A stretch of 64,000 nucleotides of DNA from NCBI GenBank assembly GCA_037953745.1, contig JBAKBP010012238.1:1-64000 (forward strand). The letters are read 5' to 3'. The stretch's first letter is position 1. Each line of letters opens with the position of its first letter. Source of the stretch: Lithodes maja (Eukaryota; Arthropoda; Malacostraca; Decapoda; Lithodidae). Made by a program: the position numbers and the translations under genes. The notes under the pieces were generated by a model. That model saw only the letters and a list, made by a program, of their open reading frames with translations. It was not told the origin of the DNA and did not search any database. Positions 11,516-21,128 of the stretch are shown here, piece by piece.

Positions 11516-11744
11516 ATACAGGACAAGGTGAGACAAGCAATAATTTTGATCAAATTTAGCCTCAAATGCTAGAGTTGGGACAGATGAAGTAGTAAGGGGT
11601 GAGGAAATATGCTGTAGTAGGAGATGAAGGCGTCGGGGCTTGACCAAACATGAGTGAGTTGACACTCAGTTGAGTTATGTTTGAGGGATCTGTTCAGAGA
11701 GGGACAGACAGGGCGGACCAACACATATCCAAATAGATACCGGG
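11516..11744. other. 5S-SINE tail remnant and shared flank
   Basis: 11516-11540 repeats the SINE tail motif GGACAAGGTGAGACAAGC. 11620-11670 matches 1845-1880, placing this stretch in the same ancestral repeat as the region right of SINE copy 1. No gene is seen. Confidence 0.5.
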
Positions 11745-11908
11745 AATACAGGACAAGGTGAGACAAGCAATAACATTTTCCCCAGGATATTACCATGCCA
11801 TAGCCGATTTCACACTCCAGGTACCCCCTTTTATGTATGGGTGGGACAAGATTAACACGAGAGAGAGTCAGCCCGACGACTCATGAGCAACCCTGGTGGC
11901 TAACCAAG
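11745..11908 (-). mobile_element. 5S-derived SINE copy 2, tail half
   Basis: Matches the tail half of SINE copy 1 (about 1262-1435) in the same orientation, including AACACGAGAGAGAGTCA and CTCATGAGCAA. It stops at GGCTAACCAAG (11908). The missing head lies in opposite orientation at 12377-12628; see the inversion finding. Confidence 0.8.
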
Positions 11909-12076
11909 GTAAGGATTTGCTCCCTTTTTTAATATTGCTGTTATGTTGGCGAGCTTTCACTGATCAGGCATAGTTCCAGACTGTAAGGATTTATTGAAGA
12001 GCAATGTCAGTGGTTTGGACAGCTCATACTTAGCTTCCTTTAGAACTCTAGGCGAGATCTTATCAGGTCCAGGACG
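11909..12076 (-). mobile_element. CR1 copy 2, inverted 5' piece
   Basis: Nearly identical to 39650-39820 of CR1 copy 1, covering the RT segment around TPIFKKGSK and the SGTMPDQWKLAN motif. It is in opposite orientation to the rest of this CR1 (12629-14943). The junction near 12076 is the 5' truncation point of the CR1. Confidence 0.85.
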
Positions 12077-12376
12077 TGGGTATAGCCTCGCAAGCGAAAT
12101 TTCAAGTGCATAAGAGCCGTGTTCTGATTAACTTTGTGTCAAGCAAACTTCTCCAGAGGCGACCTCTTTAGAATGGGCAAGTTTCCTCTTTCAAAAATAC
12201 ACCCAAAGCTGCCTTGCCGGGTTATTATTACGGGGAAAATAGTAAGAACATGAAAAATTAAAGAACCGAAGAAGGAGAGGAGGAAAACTGTCATTCAAGC
12301 CGTAACTGAAACCCGTTCACCAATCAGTGCCAATGCATATGCTGTCTATAAAAGTTTGGGCCGAGCAGTTTCTTTG
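12077..12376. other. Unassigned DNA with Pol II promoter-like motifs
   Basis: No gene is recognised. Two CCAAT boxes (ACCAATCA near 12319, GCCAAT near 12328), an ATGCATAT octamer-like element and TATAAAAG (12347-12354) lie in promoter-like order just upstream of the SINE head. This is inside the inverted block. Confidence 0.4.
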
Positions 12377-12628
12377 TGTGGCAACCCTGGCCTGCATAGT
12401 TGGCAAAATTGTTTTCGATCAGCGATGTTAAGCTACTTAAGGTCTGGTTAATAGCTGGATGGGTGACCATCCAGCACACCAGATGTTGTTACACATACAC
12501 AATCCCTGTGTAGTTCCATCTCACTAAGACGAAAATGAATACCTGGATTTGTTGTGGCACAAATTAATCCAGACACACGGTTGGTGGCTTAACTGCTATC
12601 ACCAAACACACGAGAATGAGAACTTGGT
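12377..12628 (+). mobile_element. 5S-derived SINE copy 2, head half
   Basis: Carries the 5S-like segments GATCAGCGATGTTAAGC and TAGCTGGATGGGTGACC, and continues as in copy 1 to GAGAACTTGGT, where it stops. The remainder of the SINE is at 11745-11908 in the other orientation. Confidence 0.82.
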
Positions 12629-12633
12629 AGAAT

Positions 12634-14683
12634 AGTAACCATCGACCAATTAGCTTAACCTCAGTTGTATGTAAAATGCTAGAAACACTCATAAGAGACA
12701 GACTCGTAAATCACTTAGAGGAAAACAACATACCTAAAGATACTCAACATGGTTTTCGTAATAAACGCTCTTGCTTAACACACTTCTTAGACTTCTTCCA
12801 CGATATCCTCAACCTATATGATGAAAGTAAAGCTGTAGATATTAAATACCTTGATTTTCAAAATTTCTTTGACAAAGTTCCCAACAAACGTTTATTGATA
12901 AAACTAAAAGTGCATGGAATGCAAGATGGTGTGTTGAAATGGCTAGAAAATTGGCTAAGTGACAGAAAGCAAAGAGAATCATAAACGGTAAAGCATCCAA
13001 ATGGATCAATGTAAGTAGCGGGGTACCCCAGGGATCGGTACTGGGGCCAGTTCTCTTCCTAGTTTACATTAACGACATAGATGAGGGTCTCACCTGTACA
13101 ATCTCAAAGCTTGCTGACGATACAAAAATTGCAAATAGCGTACTCTCAAATGAACATGTTGAAGATATGCAACATAATCTAGATAAATTGTCACATTGGG
13201 CTAAAATTTGGCAAATGTGCTTCAATGCGGATAAATGTAAAGTATTTCATATCGGAAACCGAAACGAAAAAGCAAACTATTCAATGAATGGCACCCAGCT
13301 TAAGTGTGTAGATAGAGAAACTGATTTGTGAGTAACAATATCGAGTAACCTGAAACCGAGTCAACTATGTTCAGAAGTTGTTAAGAAGGCAAACAAAATA
13401 ATTGGCTTTATAGGCAGGTCATTTGAGCATAAATCCAATGATATAATCCTAACTCTTTACAATTCCTTAGTCCGCCCTCTCCTGGAACATTGCGTTCAAT
13501 CCTGTTGCCCTTACTACTAAAAATATATAGACAAACTAGAATGGGAGTTGCAGGGTCTGGTAAATGAGTTTGGAACAGTGTGCGAAAAACGGAATTTGAA
13601 GGTAAATACGGGGAAGAGCAAGGTTATGGTCTTCGAAAGGGGTGAAGTCACAGAGTGTGAGGTGAAGCTGAACGGTCAGGCTATGGAGATCGTCAACTCT
13701 TTTAAGTATCTGGGCAGTGTGTTGAGTAAAGATGGGACTATGGATGAAGAGGTGCGGGAGAGGGTACAACAGGGGAAGAGGGTTGTAGGAACGCTAAAAG
13801 CAGTAACAAGAAATAGGGTGGTCAGTATGGAAGTGAAGAAGTCCTTGCATGACAGTGTGGTAATCCCGACACTGACTTACGGAAGCGAAGCATGGACGTT
13901 GGTTGAGAGACTCAGACCAAGAGTGAGAGCAGTGGAAATGAATTACTTAAGGAGTGCGTGCGGAGTTACATGGAGGGATAGACAGACTAATGAGGAAGTA
14001 AGAAGGAGGTGTGGTGTGGAGGTAGATGTGCTGGAAAGTGTGAAAAGGAACAACTTGAGATGGTTCGGCCATAATATGGAACGTATGGAAAGCGAGAGAA
14101 TGACTAAGAGGGTGTACGAGAGCGAGGTGGAGGGACAGAGGGGGAGAGGTAGACCGAATATGAGGTGGAAGGATGGAGTGAGGAACTACATGAATGAAGG
14201 CGGTGCTGGTTGGGAGGAGGGGCGTCGACTGACTGGGGACAGAGGTGCATGGGGGCGGTTCGTTCGTGGCCACCCTTCGGGGATCACGGCGTCGGGCAAT
14301 AGATAGATAGATAGAATGAGTTCAACGAAGAGTTACCAAAATGATACCTTGCCCAAAGAACAAACCATACGAGGAGCGTCTTAGAGAATTAAATATATTT
14401 CCTTTAACCCAGCCTAGATTAAGAGGCGACTTAATTCAAGTGTTCAAAATCATCAAAGGCATCGACAATATGAACTGTAATAAATATTTCACTATCGACC
14501 AATCAAATTACAAGCGGGGGAACGGTTGCAAAATTATTGGTAAATCTTTTAACTCACACGAGTCAAAGAATTTCTTCTTCAATCGAGTTGTCAACTTGTG
14601 GAATGGGCTTCACCGAGATGTCATAGACTGCAATACCATTGATTCTTTTAAACTTTGCCTAGACAAACACCTTGCCTTAAAAC
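12634..14683 (+). pseudogene. CR1 copy 2 reverse transcriptase remnant
   Basis: 12676-12984 reads MLETLIRDRL, HGFRNKRSC and KYLDFQNFFDKVP (RT palm, with substitutions against copy 1). After a frameshift near 12980, GVPQGSVLGPVLFL and a KLADDTKI box follow near 13020-13130, then stops at about 13330 and 13520. Past the RTE insertion, 14341-14694 encodes the C-terminal connection domain (KNKPYEERLRELN, FFFNRVVNLWNGL). The catalytic core would be non-functional because of the stops. It serves as a dated relative of the intact CR1 at 38124-41482. Confidence 0.82.
13544..14311 (+). mobile_element. 5'-truncated RTE-clade LINE fragment
   Basis: One open frame of 252 codons (13548-14306). It begins inside RT (CEKRNLKVNTGKSKVMVF) and carries FKYLGSVLSKDG, TLTYGSEAWTL and LRWFGHNMERM, ending RGRGRPNMRWKDG. 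This is the characteristic C-terminal third of RTE-type reverse transcriptases. The 3' tail is a (GATA)n repeat (14299-14311), as expected for RTE. Flanked by the duplication TAGAATG. The frame has no stop, so the insertion is recent relative to the host CR1. Confidence 0.88.
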
Positions 14684-14822
14684 TGTCTTCGTAGCGCAAT
14701 GGATAAATGCACTGAATTTCGGGGTGAGCATCCTTGGTTCGAATCCCTGGACTGCCACATGTATTTGTTGATTTCATTAATTGAGTTTAGGAGTAAAGTA
14801 AAGAGGTGGAGGTAACATAATA
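14684..14822 (+). mobile_element. tRNA-derived SINE (tRNA-Arg-like head)
   Basis: The first ~72 nt (14685-14756) resemble a tRNA: A box TAGCGCAATGGATA at 14692-14705 and a perfect B box GGTTCGAATCC at 14736-14746. The anticodon arm is not properly paired, so it is a SINE head or pseudo-tRNA rather than a working tRNA gene. It splits CR1 copy 2 just before the end of ORF2. Confidence 0.72.
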
Positions 14823-14943
14823 ATCCACGACTGACTGCATTTGTAAATGAATACAGTTTTTTTTTCAGTATTTTGGAGGGTAAGCAGCCTTGAGGGGTGG
14901 CTGGACCTGTTGTTGATTGATTTACTTTGTAATCCTTTGTACA

Positions 14944-15217
14944 CAAGGAATCAGGGTTAGCTTCCGGAAACCCTGCTCTGCTCTCTGATTGACTGGCAGA
15001 GGGAAATCTCGTAGCGTCTGTACTTCGTCCATTTTCACCCCAACATTCTCATTGGTATTATCATCTACATTATAATATAGACAATAAGTTTTAGCTTAGA
15101 ATTAACATCTCTTGAACAGCTCCGTTTTTCATTGTGCCCCAATGTCTATAAGAAGGTTGCTGCATGGGTGTCGGGGTGTGGTGCCTTTTCCTCACACAGC
15201 CATCTTAATCAGTCACT
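14944..15217. other. Unassigned intergenic DNA
   Basis: I see no gene, promoter or recognisable repeat here. Confidence 0.4.
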
Positions 15218-15365
15218 CGTAAACATTGATGGACCTCGTATGTTCTGGGTCTGGTGTCCCGAGTTCGAATACCGGGAGGATCATATGCTTTCATTAGTTT
15301 ATTCTAGTGCATTGGGGTTTGTAATGGAGGATTAGTGTTAAGAACGGAGTGTTCCTTAATATCCA
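15218..15365 (+). mobile_element. tRNA-derived SINE family 2, plus copy (fragment)
   Basis: Shares with 18715-18867 (minus) the B-box segment CCCGAGTTCGAAT, then GGGAGGATCATATGCTTTC and GTGCATTGGGGTTTGTAATGG. The tRNA-like 5' half is degraded here. Confidence 0.72.
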
Positions 15366-16844
15366 TAGGTTCAGGAACTAATGTCTAGCGAGGCTGGTCT
15401 TATTGATCCCAGGCACGGCTGGGCTGGGAACCGTCAGAAATATACTTTCCTTGTAACTGCCTGTATCAGGCAGTGCCTGCTTCCACGATCGTTTGACCAC
15501 TTTTCTCGATATGGCAACACTTCTCAGCTTATATCCAACCCTCTGAAGGCTGGGAGAGCCAGTATTCTTTCATCTCTTGAGGTGGATGGTTGTTCTCTCT
15601 TGCTATTTTGGCCACATTGCTTGGGACTGGGGGGGGGGGGGGGGACATTTATTAGTGTATCCTCCGGTACAGTAGGGGTTAATACTAATTTGGTATTACC
15701 TCAACCAACTGAGTTACTTGGGGGACCATTGCTGCCTACTTTGAGAATGAAATGTGGGTCTACGGGTTTCGCAAGCACTTTGTAGCTGGCATAACATGTA
15801 TAGATGCGTGCTCTGATAAATGATTATGCTACTTTTCATGATCATTATATTTATATTCCGTACACTACTTACAACTTCGCTGAGATAAATCAAGAACATT
15901 ACAACTTCGAGTTATAATTATCGTGCAGATGGAAGGAAGCAAACATGGCGGCGCGTAGACGATGTTGGTATTGCTATTGATGTATGGTTGCTCACATAAC
16001 TTTCACCAGGCTACGAAATCCTTCACAGACGACGGAGACCGACATTCTCATCAACCCTAACTTACAGTATATGACAGTGATAACATAACTACGGTACGAT
16101 TTGTGATAAAGAAGTAGTGGTCCTCCAATTCCAGTAGAGTCAAAAATTAATATTTTGCCGAAATAAGGGGTGATATTTTTTGTGAAATTTAGAGAGAGAT
16201 ATTAACTTTATATGTCTACTTCGTGCACCAATTATACTAGTAGCTAGTTATTATAAACACAATAGGACTGTCAAGGGAAAGCGATAGAAACTAAAATGTA
16301 CACACTCTAAGATTAAGTTAGTCAGCGAACTAGTCAAAATATTTGACTGTACATTTGGTGAGAGGCGGAACAAAGATTGTACAGTACACTCAGAAGAAAG
16401 AAATTCTACAATGTAGAATGCGACTATGAAAATACACTCCAAAGATATCACTTCTATAAGGCAGTGGAAAATCATTAAGAAACGATGAACCAAGGCAAAT
16501 ACGCCTGCAACTACAGATATTTGAAATTTACACACACGCTTCAGTACGAAGATACAGCAGCAAGTTTCTCGGCAATTTAAAGTCACAGACAACATGAACA
16601 AACACTCGTTCGTGAATCTCTAATTTTCATTAGGCAAGTATACTGTATGTGAGTAAGCTGTTCTACGAATTTAATCGTGTGTACATTAATATTAAAACCA
16701 TATACTGTATATTGCATAGTGTAAAGCAAATGTCATCTATCGCTCTATTGCCGGACGCCTTACTCTCCTTAATGAGGGTGCCCATACACAGAAGGCCCCC
16801 AAGCGGACCTATTCCCTGTAAGAGGGACAACCCGAGCCAGTTTA
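15366..16844. other. Gene-free stretch
   Basis: About 1.5 kb without a convincing gene. A G-run lies at 15630-15642. Open frames here are short, lack family motifs and are probably chance. Confidence 0.5.
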
Positions 16845-18269
16845 GGCAAACTCTTTCGTCTCTGTCTATCCTCTAACGTCTTCCCTTCATGCTGGAAGTT
16901 TGCTCACATTCAACCTGTCCCAAAGAAGGGTGACCGCTCTCAACCCTCCAACTATCGTCCAATTGCTCTTATCTCTTGTCTTTCTAAAGTTTTTGAAACT
17001 ATTCTTGCTTCCAAATTTCTTAAGCATTTCTCTTCTCATAATCTGCTCTCAGATCGCCAGTATGGCTTCCTTAAGGGTCGCTCTACTGGTGATCTTCTTT
17101 CATATCTTACTAACTCTTGGTCATCCTCCTTTCGGGACTTCGGTGAGACTTTTTCTATTGCACTAGACATATCGAAAGCCTTCGATAGAGTCTGGCATAA
17201 ATCTTTAATTTCTAAACTACCCTCCTTCGGTTTCTATCCCTCCATCTGTGCCTTTGTCTCTAATTTCCTTTCCGGCCGTTCCATAGCTGCGGTTGTGGAC
17301 GGCCATTGTTCACTTCCTCACCCTATAAACTCCGGTGTTCCTCAGGGCTCTGTCCTATCTCCTATTCTCTTTCTAATTTTTATAAATGATCTCCTTAACT
17401 GTACCTTAATTCCCATCCATTCATACGCAGACGACTCAACCTTACACTACTCCATTAGTTTTTCAGAACGCCCCAGCCAGCAATCCCTCAACGACAAACG
17501 TAATGAAGCCATAGAACTCTTAAATTCTGATCTAAATACTATTTCCAATTGGGGCAGAGAAAACCTTGTTAACTTTAATGCTTCCAAAACCCAATTTCTC
17601 CATCTATCTACCCGTCAGGATCTCCCAGCGGACTATCCCTTATTCTTCAACAATACAAAAATCAACCCTTCATCTTCTCTCAATATTCTTGGTGTCTCTT
17701 TTTCTTCTGCTCTCATTTGGAAGGACCATATTACCAGTCTTGCTAAGGCAGCCTCCCAGAAGCTGGGTGTGCTCAACCGCCTTAGGGGGTTCTTTTCCCC
17801 TGCACAGCTTCTTGCTCTGTACAGGGGCATAGTGCGCCCTTGTATTGAGTATTGTTCACATGTGTGGGGAGGCTCCTCTCACACCGCTCTCCTAGACAAA
17901 GTTGAAAGGAAGGCCTTTCGTATCATTAACTCCCGTCCACTCACCAACTCTCTGCAATCTCTCTCTCTCCGCCGCAATGTTGCATATCTCTCGCTATTCT
18001 ATCGCTACTATAATAATCAGTGTTCCTCAGAGCTATCCCAGTGCATACCACCTCCTTTACGTAGGGCACGTGGTACCCGTCTTGCAACTCAATCCCACCC
18101 CTACTCTGTGCAACTCTCCAACCCAAGAGTGAAACGTTACTCTCAAACTTTCTTCTACTCAACATCTGAGCTCTGGAACTCTCTCCCAGAATCAGTCTTT
18201 CCCTCTTCCTATGACTTAAATTGCTTCAAACTCCGTGTGTCCAGGCATTTTGGCTCGAACGTCCCTTGA
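16845..18269 (+). CDS. LINE-B copy 1 reverse transcriptase, 5'-truncated, open
   Basis: The frame is open from the 5' junction to TGA at 18267-18269, about 474 codons, without an upstream ATG because the 5' half is missing. RT motifs in order: FAHIQPVPKKG (16900), NYRPIALISCL (16955), DRQYGFLKGRST, LDISKAFDRVWHK (17165), NSGVPQGSVLSPILF (17330), SYADDSTLHYS (17425, YADD box), LGVSFSSALIWKDH and a C-terminal WNSLPESVFPSSYD. This matches Jockey-clade LINEs often annotated as transposon BS RNA-directed DNA polymerase. The absence of stops implies a recent insertion; it cannot mobilise alone without an endonuclease. Confidence 0.88.
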   Translation, partial: GKLFRLCLSSNVFPSCWKFAHIQPVPKKGDRSQPSNYRPIALISCLSKVFETILASKFLKHFSSHNLLSDRQYGFLKGRSTGDLLSYLTNSWSSSFRDFGETFSIALDISKAFDRVWHKSLISKLPSFGFYPSICAFVSNFLSGRSIAAVVDGHCSLPHPINSGVPQGSVLSPILFLIFINDLLNCTLIPIHSYADDSTLHYSISFSERPSQQSLNDKRNEAIELLNSDLNTISNWGRENLVNFNASKTQFLHLSTRQDLPADYPLFFNNTKINPSSSLNILGVSFSSALIWKDHITSLAKAASQKLGVLNRLRGFFSPAQLLALYRGIVRPCIEYCSHVWGGSSHTALLDKVERKAFRIINSRPLTNSLQSLSLRRNVAYLSLFYRYYNNQCSSELSQCIPPPLRRARGTRLATQSHPYSVQLSNPRVKRYSQTFFYSTSELWNSLPESVFPSSYDLNCFKLRVSRHFGSNVP

Positions 18270-18374
18270 TTTAGGCCCTGTCACTCTTTCAACTATGGGG
18301 GAGGCACTCGCTATAGGCAGTTATGCCTTTTGCCTCCCTCAATCACATAGAAAAAAAAAAAAAAAAAAAAAAAA
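16845..18374 (+). mobile_element. LINE-B copy 1 (Jockey/BS-like), young
   Basis: 5'-truncated, with a poly(A) tail at 18351-18374 and a short duplication AGTTTA (16839-16844 and 18375-18380). Nearly identical to LINE-B copy 2 at 22552-24058 in the other orientation; I count only about eight differences by eye over 1.5 kb. Confidence 0.88.
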
Positions 18375-18540
18375 AGTTTACTGAAGGACTTACAGGATTG
18401 ACCACTCAATTTAGGATCCGTCCGACTCCGAGGCCCTCTATGTATCTTGTTAGGATTATTTGTCTACAGTGGTGTTTGGCTAGTCCATCCACTAACCTGC
18501 CTTACACTTAGGTAAGCAGTACTGATTTGTATCACGTTTA
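18375..18540. other. Unassigned intergenic DNA
   Basis: Short spacer; nothing recognised. Confidence 0.4.
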
Positions 18541-18655
18541 CTCCCCTAGACAGGTTGCCGACCAAGGCTGACGAGTCCCATCCACCCGTATTTGTATAAG
18601 GTTGTCTCCCCTAGATGGGTTGCCGATCAAGGCTAACGAGTCCCATCCACCCGGA
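18541..18655. repeat. Two-copy ~65-bp direct repeat
   Basis: The unit CTCCCCTAGAC/TGGGTTGCCGA followed by CAAGGCTAACGAGTCCC appears at 18541 and again at about 18606 with a few differences. It probably belongs to the body or tail of the adjacent minus-strand SINE. Confidence 0.75.
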
Positions 18656-18714
18656 AATGTCATACGTACATGTACATCATATAGCCTAACGGTGCATTTG
18701 CAAAGAAATTAAGG

Positions 18715-18867
18715 AACTATACCCCATTCTTAACATTAATCCTCCATTACAAACCCCAATGCACTAGAATATACTATTGAAAGCATATGATCCTCCCGGG
18801 ATTCGAACTCGGGACATCACACTCAGAACATAAGCATCTAAACCATTACACCACCAACACAGTTAAA
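18715..18867 (-). mobile_element. tRNA-derived SINE family 2, minus copy
   Basis: On the minus strand a tRNA-like head has an A-box-like TGGTGTAATGGTTTAGATGC and a perfect B box GAGTTCGAATCCCGGG, followed by the same body as 15218-15365. The head resembles a full tRNA more closely than in the plus copy, but no CCA-bearing mature gene is implied. Confidence 0.75.
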
Positions 18868-19311
18868 GGTTAAGTACACGATCAAGATTAATATCCATTT
18901 TCGAATTCTGGATATTAATTTAATCATTTACTTAGACACAACTGCATTATGGATAACGTAATGTTTTAGTGAGAGGGAAGAACAAGTGACTTATCTACTG
19001 ACAACTCCCAGCCGTCGCTGGTATTGGACGGGTGAACTGGGCTCAAATTTGAACCATATGACGTAACCCTTGTGTGCCAGGCTGGATAACTCACTTTTAA
19101 CAGACTACACACAGCAAAGACACAGAGATGATCGGTATGGCAAAGTGAACGCTAGTGTGCACTATCTTTTAGACACATACTCTTAACCTATTTATATATA
19201 TGAAGGAACAATAATTTATATATATATATATATATATATATGAAGGAACAATAATTTTAACCCACAGAGCACTGGCTGATTTATAATAAATGTACAACGA
19301 GGAACCAGCCA

Positions 19312-19343
<32 letters not shown>

Positions 19344-19675
19344 ACATGGGATTGGTTAGAAATGAAGGAACAACTCCATCAAACCGCTCACCTAGGTCAT
19401 TTGGATATCCTGGGGGGCTGGGGAAAGTCACAGGGAAAGAAAAAACCGTTACGTCCCAAAAGCAAAGTGTTAGCTATATAGTCCTATGAAATCAAACAGG
19501 GCTATGGGAAAATAGGAAGCCTAAGTTAAAAGTGATAGTGAACATCGTATATCACGTAAATAAACTAGGAAAGTATAATACAGAGAATTAAAGTCAGGGG
19601 AACTTTTAACTTTTAGCTTGGGAACAGGACGTATGCTGTAAAACAAAATACCCTCAGTGACCGCAAAGACCATAA
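18868..19675. other. Gene-free stretch with simple repeats
   Basis: (TA)n at 19219-19241, and a duplicated TATATGAAGGAACAATAAT beside it (19197-19217 and 19236-19256). A T-run of about 27 lies at 19313-19339. No gene is seen. Confidence 0.55.
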
Positions 19676-19845
19676 TAGTCCATGAGCCAAGACCCGAATT
19701 TTGGGATATCGGTACCACCCGGGGTGACTAATTCTCTTAGGTGTTTTTAGCTTGCTACATGTCTCTAGTTTATGTTTTGATATGATAGCCCTTGCACATT
19801 GGTAGCTTAATGGTCGTTATCACTTCTTGAATAGACATACCCTAC
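19676..19845. repeat. Academ-2 left terminal inverted repeat
   Basis: Pairs with 29305-29474. Outer end TAGTCCATGAGCCAAGACC; shared inner block GATATCGGTACCACCCGGGG and, further in, GATATGATAGCC. Confidence 0.82.
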
Positions 19846-20003
19846 CGAAAATTCCGAATTTTTTTAAAATGTCAAATTTGGGGACAGGAATGCCTAAATG
19901 TCAACAAAATGCATATAGTAATTGTCACATTTAATACAAGTCCTGTAAATACACACTAAGCATGCCATGGGCTTGTACATACTATTATGGCAAATTACTA
20001 CTC

Positions 20004-20807
20004 CTAAATATCATCTACATCAGACTCGGAATCTGACTGTTGTGCCACCGGCTCTTCTTCAATAGCCTTGTTCTGACATGTCTGTAACCTGCACATTGCT
20101 GAGGCAAGTACACTTAGGGAGTTCGCATGACCGCACACACTTGCAAGACAGTAGCTGCATAACAGCATCTGGTGCTGGTGAGCCTCGCATCCAGTTGACG
20201 GCAAGCTTACCGTACTCATCTGTCATCCAACCGCAGTCTGTTGGGTTCGCAACAAATGGCTGGCTCTGAAGACTTCTCCTCCAGATCGCAGCCTGGTAGT
20301 TTGCACGCAGTGCATGCATGAAGAGGCAGTCCTCACAAGGAGGGAGTTGACTTGACTCTACCTCTCCACGTCTTGCACAGAACAGCTCATACCGAAGCTT
20401 GTTTACCTTAGTTGTGTGGGTAGATGGTAGGTACATGTGGCAGGTGATTTCCTGTAGCTTCTCAAAGAGTTCAGGAGACACTTCCCATGAGCGTCCAAGT
20501 TCGTGAAAAGCATCCTGGTATGTCTTGTCCATCTTCACCTGCTTGAGTGTCGTCATCTTCCCTCGGCCAGCGAATGCACTGACGGTATCACAGCCTGTAA
20601 AGGCATGCATACCAATCAATGAATCACACACGCTGCCTCCCAGTGTGCGGCTCAGTGTGGTGATATCCAGGAATCTTGTCCGGTTCTTCGTCCCGCACTT
20701 CTGGAACAGAAGGGATGGGATCTTGTGGCACATGCCAAGACACAACACCATGACGTCTGTATCTTCTGCAGTGATGATGACAGACTTGTTCCCAGATTCT
20801 GCTGCAT
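20004..20807 (-). pseudogene. Academ-2 nuclease C-terminal part and Cys cluster
   Basis: Continues the nuclease after LINE-A: SVIITAEDTDVMVL (20785-20745; two metal-binding Asp), then HAFTGCDTVSAFAGRGK (about 20610-20560), the equivalent of the last catalytic Asp and glycine-rich hairpin of FEN1/XPG. An all-helical region follows, then a C-terminal Cys cluster (CKCVRSC, CTCLSN near 20150-20100). A frameshift inside the cluster diverts the frame; the alternative frame continues CRLQTCQNK and ends in an acidic tail with stop at 20004-20006. Academ-1 has eight Cys at the same place. The piece is a pseudogene because LINE-A separates it from its start, and the frameshift adds a second lesion. Confidence 0.75.
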
Positions 20808-21128
20808 AATAATAATAATAATAATAATAATATTTATTCAGTTAGCAATTTACAGAGTTGGTACCACATAGTTTGTTACAAATATGACATGTACCAGCCT
20901 TGCATAATTCCAACTAAGGATAGCCCAATAAGGCCGTTAGGCGTATTTCCATTGGGGTCCTTGTGGGATTAGGTTAGCTGGGGAAAAAAGGGGAGGATAA
21001 AGAAATGGATACTTTAGAAAAAGTATTTCTAGGGGGTTATTTTAAGATACCTTACATCCTATAGTAAATATCAGTAATCCGTAATCAGTAATCATTTCAG
21101 TTTGGTTTGTCTATCTCTTATGTCGCAT

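Larger units (their letters stand above)
12629..14943 (+). mobile_element. CR1 copy 2, main part, with two insertions
   Basis: Matches CR1 copy 1 (minus strand, about 39640 down to 38124) from the NYRPISLTS region of RT to the 3' tail CTTTGTAATCCTTTGTAC near 14943. It is split by an RTE fragment (13544-14311, duplication TAGAATG at 13537-13543 and 14312-14318) and by a tRNA-SINE (14684-14822). Confidence 0.88.

Noticed and set aside
14685..14756. A functional tRNA-Arg gene
   Set aside because: A and B boxes are good but the anticodon and acceptor stems do not pair well, and it is followed by a SINE body inside a CR1.
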